Assembly (NCBI GenBank): GCA_031255655.1
Contig: JAIRSB010000242.1
Location: 1 to 5,211 of the forward strand
Reading direction: 5' to 3'
Source: Spirochaetaceae bacterium
GTDB taxonomy: Bacteria; Spirochaetota; Spirochaetia; Treponematales; Breznakiellaceae
DNA length: 5,211 nt
In this document: positions 1 to 5,152 of the stretch, one piece after another
Layout of the letters: every line of letters starts with the position of its first letter
How positions within the stretch are numbered: position 1 is the stretch's first letter
Program-made: the position numbers and the translations under genes
Notes under the pieces: generated by a model
The model's input: the letters and a program-made list of their open reading frames with translations, nothing else
Told to the model about the DNA's origin: nothing
The model's database searches: none

Positions 1-7
1 TTTTTAA

Positions 8-84
8 CCGCGAATGACACGGATGGGTGCGGATTTTCGCGGATGTTATCATCCGTGCTATCCTTTCATCCGTGTAATCCGCGG
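8..84. repeat. Imperfect inverted repeat with inner hairpin
   Basis: The arm at 8-25 (CCGCGAATGACACGGATG) matches the reverse complement of the arm at 67-84 (CATCCGTGTAATCCGCGG) at 16 of 18 positions. Between them a second perfect 6-bp stem, CGGATG at 40-45 and CATCCG at 50-55, closes on a TTAT loop. The unit lies just downstream of the stop codon of the glycine-rich remnant on the minus strand. From general memory, dispersed repeats of this CGCGGAT/ACACGGATG type occur in many copies in some spirochaete and other environmental genomes; the copy number here cannot be seen from one window. It could also act as a transcript-end structure for the minus-strand unit, but there is no clean T tract right after a stem. 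Confidence 0.6.
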
Positions 85-96
85 ATTGCGGACGGG

Positions 97-660
97 CTAG
101 GGAATGACGGTAACTCGGATATGGCCGTATCCACTGTTGCCGGTCATGTCGGTGCTGCTGTTGGGATTAGGCATACGTTCATCACCGTTTTTCGCTTCGA
201 GTTGTTTGTAACCCTTCGCGGTGTTGGTGAAACCGCTGCCGCCTCCGCCGGAACTAATATATCCGTCTCTGTCGCACTGGCCCCCGCCTTTGTAACCGCC
301 CCCGCCGCTCCTACCGTCTCCGTAGCTGGGATTATAACCGTTCATGCCGAGCCCGTTAAAAGTGACTCCGCCGGTGTTCGGTGACTCTTCTACTGTTGTT
401 TTTCTATAGACCCGCCGCAGCGCGTTACCCGCGGTATCTGCGCCGCTGCCGCAGCCGCCCTTAATTAAGAGAATAGTGTCGCTTGTGTCGTATGCGCCTC
501 CGCCGCCGCCAGCAAACAAAACGCCAGCGTCGCGCGTTACCCAATAGCGTATTCCATCTTGTTCATAGGGAGAACTAGGCTTGACAGTACTGATAAACGT
601 TACCCCACCGCCTGAACCGCTTTCGCGTGTCCCCCCGCTCCCGCCGCCGCCTGTTGCAGG
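97..660 (-). pseudogene. 5'-truncated glycine-rich (ALK/LTK-like) domain protein remnant
   Basis: The minus frame is open from the lipoprotein stop codon (709-711) to a TAG at 97-99. The part from about 660 onward reads as a glycine-rich domain: runs of GGGGSGG, then VLFAGGGGGAYD, SGGGGYKGGGQ, SSGGGGSGF, ending in TGNSGYGHIRVTVIP. The G-rich loops and the closing G-x-x-R-V-T-V-I strand resemble the C-terminal half of the ALK/LTK glycine-rich family (Pfam Gly_rich type), which in bacteria occurs in secreted or lipid-anchored surface proteins. The only bacterial-type start codon in the frame is TTG at 517-519, inside the domain and with no Shine-Dalgarno site, and no signal peptide is present. 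I therefore read it as the tail of a gene that lost its 5' end. The alternative, expression by readthrough or a frameshifted upstream start, cannot be excluded. Domain call moderate; pseudogene status an inference. Confidence 0.6.
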
Positions 661-669
661 AAGGCAATC

Positions 670-699
670 AGCCCCGCCCCTCGTGTGAGAGGCGGGGCT
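670..699 (-). terminator. GC-rich hairpin after the lipoprotein gene, possible terminator
   Basis: AGCCCCGCC (670-678) pairs perfectly with GGCGGGGCT (691-699). After one C/A mismatch the stem continues for three more pairs (680-682 with 687-689) around a four-base loop. On the minus strand the hairpin begins 9 nt beyond the TAA of the lipoprotein gene, the usual place for a terminator. However, no T tract follows on either strand, so it may instead block 3' exonucleases or belong to a Rho-dependent end. It also marks the boundary between the lipoprotein gene and the glycine-rich remnant. Confidence 0.45.
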
Positions 700-708
700 T
701 CGGGTAAT

Positions 709-3558
709 TTAGTCGTCCAACTTGAATTTCAGTTTAGGTCCGTTGCCGTCACTGATATTGGAAAAATCCCATTTTTTTGTGTCGAATTTTAAAGCGGTCT
801 TCCAATTGTTCGCATCCTTAAAGAAGTTTTTATCTTTGCTTTCTCCGGCGGGGGTTTTCAAACCTGCCGCACCACTGTATATCGATCCGCTGCCGCTTGT
901 CCCGGTAAGCATACTTGAAAGCGCGTAGTTGTTTGAAAGATTATTGTTGTTAAAATTGCCTTTCAAGCCGATTACACGATTGCTGTTGGCTTTACTCGAA
1001 GCTATCGCCAAAACCCTGGGATTAAGAGCGGCAGAATCTATAATTTTCGAGCTGGAATTACTATTGTAAAGCGAGCCAATTAAGCCGCCGGCGCTTAAAT
1101 GGCTAATAGTCCCCGTTGCCTTTGCGACAATTTCCATAGACGAATAGCAGTTTTCAATAACAAGAGGCCCAGTAGTCGAGCCTTGATTGTTGTCGCTGTT
1201 CCCTACGGCACCAATAAGCCCGCCAACAGCCAAGCCTCGTTTGGCATCATTAACAGTCACGTCTATATTCCCGGATGTACGCGAATTCTTTATGGTAACA
1301 GAGCCTTTTTCTGTACCGCTTTTGCCTATTAATCCTCCAAAACAGAACATCACACTTTGGTTAGTTCCAAATGTTCCGGTTATATTTATATCGGCTTCAC
1401 AATCTTCCACAGTAAGGTCAATCTTCGCTTGTTCTTTGATTTCACCAACCAAAGCGCCTACAAGTAAACATACCGTTTTTGTGTAATTTCCGGCGTACTG
1501 TAGGCTGCCTTTAACACTTACACTTTTGATTTTGTATGTTCCATCGTTGCTGAATGAGCCGATAACGCCGCCGAACCAACTATCGCTTGTCATTACTAGC
1601 GGCTGGTTATTTTTTGTGGAAACATCGACCTTCAGGTTTTCAACAATCGCACCATTGGCGAGACTGTTGAACAGTCCGGTAAAGCCTGATGTTTGGGAAA
1701 GCTGCAACTTTATCGTGTTACCGCCGCCGTTAAAATGCCCGCTGTAGCCTTCAGGCCCCTTCCACGGGGACGGGAGGCTCGTGAGGTCTATGTCGTTTTC
1801 AAGGTAATAGTTCTTGGTCTTGCCTTCGCCGCTGCCGAGCGTTTCCGAAAGCGTTTTCGCGTCGTATATCGCCAAATATGGCGCGTCCAGGCCGGAGCTT
1901 GCTATCTTAGCGGTCAGTGTTATGTTCGAGGCCGGTTTTATCACGTTGGGAGAAGCTACTGTAAGCGTCTGGCGGTATGCCGCGCTGCCGTTCTTTAACT
2001 CCGCTACAAAGGCTCTGGGCGGGTTTGCCTCGCTAGCGGCATCGTCATCTATCTCTATGGACCATCCGTTCACGTCGGACATTACTGCCTTGTGCGATGC
2101 GCCGTCTGCGGTTACGACGTTAAGGCCGCTAATCTTGTAGTTGTTTTTCCCGTTGCCGCTAAGGTCTATCGTGCCAACCCATGTGGAGTATGTCTTTGGG
2201 TGTATGAAGGTTACGGTGTACTCCCGCGTGTACATCTGGTCTTGCGCCGTTACCTTGAAGCGCACCGTTAAATCCGGCGCGCCCTTGGCGGGCAAGTTTA
2301 TCACTTTGCCTTCGTTCCCGGCAGGGTAGTAGAACGGCGGCTCATCGCCGATTGTAACCGCCACTGTAGATCGATGGTAGGACGGCTGGCAGCTTTCGAT
2401 TATGGCTGTCTTTTGCCAGTCCGCCACAAGGACTGTGTACGCGCTTGACGTCGCCTGGAAATCGGAAATCATGTAGCCGCCCTCGCCTTCTGCGCATTTA
2501 ACTTGCAGGTTCATAAGGCTGGAATCCGTGTTTTCCGTGTCGTCCGGCGGGGGTACTATAGTTATTGAATAAAAGCTGTATATGTTACCGTTACTGACTT
2601 TAAGTCTTATGGTAGCCGCTTCACTTCCTGCCGAAGGGACTTGCAGTTTCCAGTATTTGGTAACAGGCTCGGACGGCTCCTCAACGATGTCCTCGCCCTC
2701 CAACCCGGGGTTTTCAACCTCGTCAAACTTTACGGACAAGGCCGGCTCGTCATTGGGTGTAAATTCTTCAAGAGCTACGCCCCATTTGGCTGGAATGCCG
2801 CCGTCGTCGTCTATGCTCACTTCCGAACCCTTGTTAGGCAAAGCCGCTATAACAAGCCCTGAATTTGCGGCTCTGTCCATATCATCGAAGGGAATTTCAA
2901 CGGTGTAGGCGTAGCGTGAGGATACGAACCAGTTACCCTCCCCGTAAAAAAAGCCGGCGGCTTCTTTCTCGTCATCTTCATTCGCGTTTCCATACTTGAC
3001 CGAAAGAGAGGCCAACGAGGAATCCGTGCCGGGTGCTTTAATTTCCACAGTGTAGTTGTAAAATTTTCCGCCGTTAGAAACGCTAATTTCAACAAGCGTA
3101 TTACGCTGCTGTGAGGCGTTGGCGTCGGGTATTTCAATTCCTTTCAGTTCCACGGCTTCGCCTTCCGCTCCGGGCTCCAGCATTTCACCAGAACTTACAC
3201 CCAACGTCCATTTGATTTTGACTCTGGCGTTTTCCGATTCCGGCTGGGCTTCCACAATTATCGTCCCGTGTCCTTTATCCGCCTCTGTAACGGAGTAAAC
3301 TCCCGGTATTCTGTTGCTAAACGCCGGCTCTATCAGGTTTTTTTGAGCCTCATCGTCCGCGTAATAGACCTTCAGCGTTTTTAGGTAAAAATCCCCAGTG
3401 GGCGGCTGTTTACCACCCACTGGAGGGTTCCCGACCCGGGAAATGTCCACGCTGGATATGTCGATGTCACCGCACCCGGCCGCCATCAAAGCGGTCAATG
3501 TAATCAGCGTCAGCATGGTCCTCTTCATTTTTTTCGGTTTCGCAAATTTAGTTTTCAT
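709..3558 (-). CDS. Large surface lipoprotein with cadherin-like and GLUG-type repeats
   Basis: The 949-residue product is predicted to be exported and lipid-anchored. A basic n-region (K and R up to residue 13), a hydrophobic stretch (15-26) and the box LMAAGC put the lipidated cysteine at C29; this is a relaxed lipobox of spirochaete type. Three beta-sandwich repeats follow at about 57-176, 180-337 and 346-454. Each opens with an L-x-x-L-x-V strand (LKTLKV, LASLSV, LMNLQV) and closes with a Y-x-x-x-I/F strand, as in cadherin-like (Pfam PF12733 type) domains. A further beta domain spans about 458-552. From about 555 to 880 the sequence becomes a GLUG-type repeat region with GGVIG (663), VGALVG (700), GGLIG (741), GGLIG (779) and GGLIG (824), about 40 residues apart, probably a beta-helix. 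The C-terminus (about 905-949, with WKTALKF..KKWDFSNISDGNGPKL) resembles the closing segment of such proteins. The start at 3558 is chosen for its AAGGAG site; ATG at residue 11 has none. Ligand and function are unknown; adhesion or glycan binding is only a guess. Confidence 0.88.
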   Translation of the reverse strand: MKTKFAKPKKMKRTMLTLITLTALMAAGCGDIDISSVDISRVGNPPVGGKQPPTGDFYLKTLKVYYADDEAQKNLIEPAFSNRIPGVYSVTEADKGHGTIIVEAQPESENARVKIKWTLGVSSGEMLEPGAEGEAVELKGIEIPDANASQQRNTLVEISVSNGGKFYNYTVEIKAPGTDSSLASLSVKYGNANEDDEKEAAGFFYGEGNWFVSSRYAYTVEIPFDDMDRAANSGLVIAALPNKGSEVSIDDDGGIPAKWGVALEEFTPNDEPALSVKFDEVENPGLEGEDIVEEPSEPVTKYWKLQVPSAGSEAATIRLKVSNGNIYSFYSITIVPPPDDTENTDSSLMNLQVKCAEGEGGYMISDFQATSSAYTVLVADWQKTAIIESCQPSYHRSTVAVTIGDEPPFYYPAGNEGKVINLPAKGAPDLTVRFKVTAQDQMYTREYTVTFIHPKTYSTWVGTIDLSGNGKNNYKISGLNVVTADGASHKAVMSDVNGWSIEIDDDAASEANPPRAFVAELKNGSAAYRQTLTVASPNVIKPASNITLTAKIASSGLDAPYLAIYDAKTLSETLGSGEGKTKNYYLENDIDLTSLPSPWKGPEGYSGHFNGGGNTIKLQLSQTSGFTGLFNSLANGAIVENLKVDVSTKNNQPLVMTSDSWFGGVIGSFSNDGTYKIKSVSVKGSLQYAGNYTKTVCLLVGALVGEIKEQAKIDLTVEDCEADINITGTFGTNQSVMFCFGGLIGKSGTEKGSVTIKNSRTSGNIDVTVNDAKRGLAVGGLIGAVGNSDNNQGSTTGPLVIENCYSSMEIVAKATGTISHLSAGGLIGSLYNSNSSSKIIDSAALNPRVLAIASSKANSNRVIGLKGNFNNNNLSNNYALSSMLTGTSGSGSIYSGAAGLKTPAGESKDKNFFKDANNWKTALKFDTKKWDFSNISDGNGPKLKFKLDD
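3395..3423. repeat. Perfect 8-bp inverted repeat in the lipoprotein linker
   Basis: CCAGTGGG (3395-3402) and CCCACTGG (3416-3423) are exact reverse complements separated by 13 bases. They lie in the 5' part of the lipoprotein gene, encoding the Pro/Gly-rich tether around residues 45-55 (NPPVGGKQPPTGD). The symmetry may simply follow from the PPVGG/PPTG residue pattern. Confidence 0.5.
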
Positions 3559-3564
3559 AACTTA

Positions 3565-3570
3565 CTCCTT
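3565..3570 (-). promoter_or_regulatory. Ribosome binding site of the lipoprotein gene
   Basis: On the minus strand AAGGAG is followed by a 6-base spacer (TAAGTT) and ATG at 3558-3556. It fixes the translation start at residue 1 rather than the internal ATG at residue 11, which has only an A-rich, G-poor stretch before it. Confidence 0.85.
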
Positions 3571-3638
3571 AAAGCATTTATTTTGGTATCGCAGCAGACT
3601 GCCGCTAAAAAAGCACGAAAAGATGCCTTTTACGCCTG

Positions 3639-3836
3639 TTACGGCGGGTGTAGCACGTGTGTATATAGTCCATAAAAAGAAATTATAAGTAATGTGGGGG
3701 GGGGGGGGGTATTTATAATCATATTGCAAGCGTTTCGCGCCTGTTTAGACGCAAAGTCCAGCCCTTGCGTGGACGTTTGGCGCGGCGTCTTTTTGGCGAG
3801 GCGGTTCGTCGTGTTGGCAAATGCCGCATCTTTCAT
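3639..3836 (-). CDS. Doubtful small ORF spanning the C tract
   Basis: From ATG at 3836 to TAA at 3639 a 65-residue frame is open (it extends in frame to a TTG at 3896). The first 38 residues, beginning MKDAAFANTTNRLAKKTP, have GC-ending codons much like those of moaA. The rest is TPPPP from the C14 tract followed by a short hydrophobic stretch (LLIISFYGLY). No Shine-Dalgarno site precedes the ATG and I recognise no family. It may be a decayed gene fragment or chance; if real, its C-terminus would change with tract length. The frame overlaps the presumed lipoprotein promoter, which argues against it. Confidence 0.2.
   Translation of the reverse strand: MKDAAFANTTNRLAKKTPRQTSTQGLDFASKQARNACNMIINTPPPPTLLIISFYGLYTHVLHPP
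3682..3687 (-). promoter_or_regulatory. Putative -10 box of the lipoprotein gene beside the G tract
   Basis: The minus strand reads TATAAT here, a perfect sigma-70 type -10 box. It lies 8 bases downstream of the C14 run (the complement of the G tract), so that run occupies most of the -35/-10 spacer. No good -35 hexamer is seen at 16-18 bp, which fits a promoter whose strength depends on tract length or on an activator. A start from here would give a 5' leader of about 115-120 nt before the lipoprotein ATG. Inferred from sequence only. Confidence 0.45.
3696..3709. repeat. G14 homopolymer tract, possible phase-variation switch
   Basis: Fourteen consecutive G on the plus strand lie about 138 bp upstream of the lipoprotein start codon, in an otherwise A/T-rich stretch. 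Tracts of this length slip readily during replication. Established precedent: poly-G tracts upstream of several tpr genes in Treponema pallidum, and between the -35 and -10 boxes of Neisseria porA and opc, change transcription with tract length. The tract is bounded by outward-facing TATAAT boxes at 3682-3687 (minus) and 3714-3719 (plus). The stated length may be uncertain, as sequencing of such runs is error-prone. Confidence 0.8.
3714..3719 (+). promoter_or_regulatory. Putative plus-strand -10 box beside the G tract
   Basis: A perfect TATAAT begins 4 bases after the G tract and mirrors the minus-strand box on the other side (TTATAAT facing outward on both flanks). Initiation would be expected near 3725-3727. 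No matching -35 is visible and no convincing gene follows within 300 bp, so its target could be a short RNA or nothing. Confidence 0.3.
3731..3794 (+). other. GC-rich structure-prone island with terminator-like end
   Basis: Several mutually overlapping pairings are visible. CGCGCC (3736-3741) pairs with GGCGCG (3779-3784). AGACGC (3747-3752) pairs with GCGTCT (3785-3790), directly followed by TTTT. ACGCAA (3749-3754) pairs with TTGCGT (3765-3770), and GTCC (3756-3759) pairs with GGAC (3771-3774), crossing the previous stem as in an H-type pseudoknot. With the -10 box at 3714-3719 this could be a small RNA of roughly 70 nt ending at the T run. It is equally possible that the symmetry comes from an eroded minus-strand coding sequence. 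Confidence 0.25.
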
Positions 3837-3891
3837 GGCAATTAGTATATTGCGATTATCGGAGTATGTCAATGATTTTAAGAAATAGTCC

Positions 3892-4048
3892 AGCAATTCT
3901 CATTTTAGAATTTTTTTACAAGAAGAAAGCCCGAAAATTACGATATAATTGATTTTATCTTAAGTATTGTCTGCTATTTCATACATATTTCGTCTGTATT
4001 TTGTTGTTTGTTGTTTTAAGATGTTATTTTTCTAAAATGAGAATTGCT
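3892..4048. mobile_element. MITE-like element with 19-bp perfect terminal inverted repeats
   Basis: AGCAATTCTCATTTTAGAA (3892-3910) and TTCTAAAATGAGAATTGCT (4030-4048) are perfect reverse complements. They enclose 119 bp of A/T-rich sequence with no ORF. An inner inverted repeat (ATCTTAA 3957-3963, TTAAGAT 4016-4022) would let the element fold on itself. Size, long perfect ends and lack of coding capacity fit a miniature inverted-repeat transposable element moved in trans. No clear target-site duplication is seen in the flanks, so an ordinary intergenic palindrome or paired regulator site remains possible. The interior also holds a tandem GTTGTTT pair (4003-4016). Confidence 0.45.
3944..3949 (+). 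promoter_or_regulatory. TATAAT box inside the MITE-like element
   Basis: A perfect TATAAT faces moaA. The best upstream -35 candidate, TTTACA at 3915-3920, is 23 bp away, too far for a standard spacer. If used it would give moaA a long leader of about 165 nt; the better-formed promoter at 4085-4113 is preferred. Confidence 0.2.
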
Positions 4049-4084
4049 CAAAGCGCTGCGCCGAAGCTGGTGAGAAAAAATTCC

Positions 4085-4113
4085 TTTTCATGCAGGGCGC
4101 GGGCTGGTATAAT
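4085..4113 (+). promoter_or_regulatory. Extended -10 promoter of moaA, predicted leaderless
   Basis: TGGTATAAT (4105-4113) is a perfect extended -10 element. TTTTCA (4085-4090) lies 17 bp upstream of the hexamer and matches four of six -35 consensus positions; an A6 run (4075-4080) precedes it. Counting six bases past the hexamer puts the start at A4120, the first base of the ATG where conserved MoaA homology begins. No Shine-Dalgarno site precedes that ATG. Together these suggest a leaderless transcript. Inferred from sequence; the operon could also be read from further upstream. Confidence 0.6.
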
Positions 4114-4119
4114 TTTGGT

Positions 4120-5148
4120 ATGCAAGACGGCTTTGGACGGCACATTGATTATCTGCGCATTTCGGTAACCGACAGGTGCAGCCTGCGCTGCGTTTATTGT
4201 ATGCCTCCCGAAGGCGTCAAACTGGCGCGGCACGCCGATATGCTCAGTCTTGAAGAAATCCTGAAAGTCTGCGAGGCGGCGGCGCGGCTGGGCATAAACA
4301 AGTTCAAAATCACAGGCGGCGAGCCGCTGGAGCGGCGCGGACTTACGTCATTTATCCACTCACTAAAGCGGCAAAGCGGCGTCAAAACAGTAACACTCAC
4401 AAGCAACGGCGCCGCCCTCTGCGGCTTTCTGGACGGCCTGCAAAAAGCCGGTCTGGACGCGGTAAACATCAGCCTGGACACGCTGCGGCCCGCCGTTTTC
4501 CGGCGCATTACGCGCTCGGACGGTCTGGAAAACACGCTCCGCGCCATAGAGGATGTCCGCAAAACACCGCTCGCCCTCAAAATCAACTGCGTCCCGCTGC
4601 GCGGCGTAAACGAGGACGACATTGTGCCGCTGGCAATGTTCGCGCGCCATCCTGCCGTAACCGTCCGTTTCATAGAACTCATGCCGCTGGGCTTAGGCGC
4701 GGCGTTTTCCCCGGTGCCGCAGGACGAAGTATTTGCCCGCCTGCGCGGCGCGTTCGGCGGCCTAACGCCCTGCGGCGGCCCGCCCGGCAACGGACCTGCC
4801 AGCTACTACAGCGCGGCGGGACTGGCGGGCAAAATCGGCTTTATCAGCGCGTTAAGCCGCAGCTTCTGCGCCTCCTGCAACCGCCTGCGCCTTACCAGCA
4901 TGGGGCTTTTGAAACCCTGCCTCTCCAGCGACCTGAGTGTCGACTTAAAATCCGCGCTGCGCGGAGGCGGGAGAGGGAGTGTCGCAGGCGGTGGGGCCGG
5001 CGCGAATGCCGCTGACATTCCGGCAGACTGTATGGAAAAAATCGAGGAGGCCATACGCGCCGCCGTTATGATTAAGCCTGCTGGTCACGACTTCCACGCG
5101 GGGGGCAGCCGCCACAAAAACAAAGATATGTTCAGGATTGGAGGATAG
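4120..5148 (+). CDS. moaA: GTP 3',8-cyclase MoaA (molybdenum cofactor synthesis)
   Basis: This cytoplasmic radical SAM enzyme converts GTP to 3',8-cyclo-7,8-dihydro-GTP, the first step of molybdopterin synthesis, working with MoaC. In the 342-residue product the motif CSLRCVYC (C20, C24, C27) binds the SAM-reactive [4Fe-4S] cluster. TGGEPLERR (about 65-73) is the SAM-binding GGEP motif. NISLDTL (116-122) and the KIGFISALSRSFCASCNRLRL block are typical of the family. C250, C253 and C267, spaced CX2CX13C, bind the second cluster that holds GTP. The protein ends in RIGG, the C-terminal double glycine that reaches the active site. The start at 4120 matches the family N-terminus (FGRHIDYLRISVTDRC); an in-frame ATG at 4090 would add ten unlike residues. 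Oddity: a Gly/Ala-rich stretch of roughly 20 residues (about 281-304) interrupts the final helical region. Codons are GC-rich compared with the lipoprotein gene. The next gene begins 4 nt after the stop, indicating an operon. Confidence 0.96.
   Translation: MQDGFGRHIDYLRISVTDRCSLRCVYCMPPEGVKLARHADMLSLEEILKVCEAAARLGINKFKITGGEPLERRGLTSFIHSLKRQSGVKTVTLTSNGAALCGFLDGLQKAGLDAVNISLDTLRPAVFRRITRSDGLENTLRAIEDVRKTPLALKINCVPLRGVNEDDIVPLAMFARHPAVTVRFIELMPLGLGAAFSPVPQDEVFARLRGAFGGLTPCGGPPGNGPASYYSAAGLAGKIGFISALSRSFCASCNRLRLTSMGLLKPCLSSDLSVDLKSALRGGGRGSVAGGGAGANAADIPADCMEKIEEAIRAAVMIKPAGHDFHAGGSRHKNKDMFRIGG
5140..5144 (+). promoter_or_regulatory. Ribosome binding site of the MOSC gene, inside the moaA end
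   Basis: GGAGG is formed by the last two glycine codons of moaA (GGA GGA) and lies 8 bases before the GTG at 5153. It decides the GTG start and ties translation of the downstream gene to the end of moaA. Confidence 0.8.
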
Positions 5149-5152
5149 CTCT

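Noticed and set aside
97..519. Glycine-rich frame as a complete gene starting at TTG 519
   Set aside because: There is no Shine-Dalgarno site, the start falls inside the domain and domain-like sequence continues upstream to about 660; a truncated remnant fits better.
649..663. LPATG, a sortase-like motif, in the open minus frame
   Set aside because: It is followed by glycine-rich sequence rather than a hydrophobic segment and basic tail, and it is not near a protein C-terminus; a chance match.
722..2908. Plus-strand reading frames opposite the lipoprotein gene
   Set aside because: They are antisense shadows of a well-supported gene, with no recognisable domains or ribosome binding sites.
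3526..3528. Internal ATG (residue 11) as the lipoprotein start
   Set aside because: It would give a normal signal peptide but has no ribosome binding site, whereas the ATG at 3558 has AAGGAG at 6 bases.
4090..4119. Upstream ATG at 4090 as the moaA start
   Set aside because: The ten extra residues do not match MoaA N-termini, the nearest G-rich stretch is too far to serve as an RBS, and the codons overlap a near-perfect promoter.
3559..4119. A molybdenum cofactor riboswitch ahead of moaA
   Set aside because: The predicted transcript start leaves no leader, and the upstream sequence is an A/T-rich inverted-repeat element without the expected multi-stem GC-rich fold near moaA.
4194..5054. Minus-strand reading frames opposite moaA
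   Set aside because: They arise from the GC-rich codon pattern of moaA; the plus-strand frame has unambiguous family motifs.
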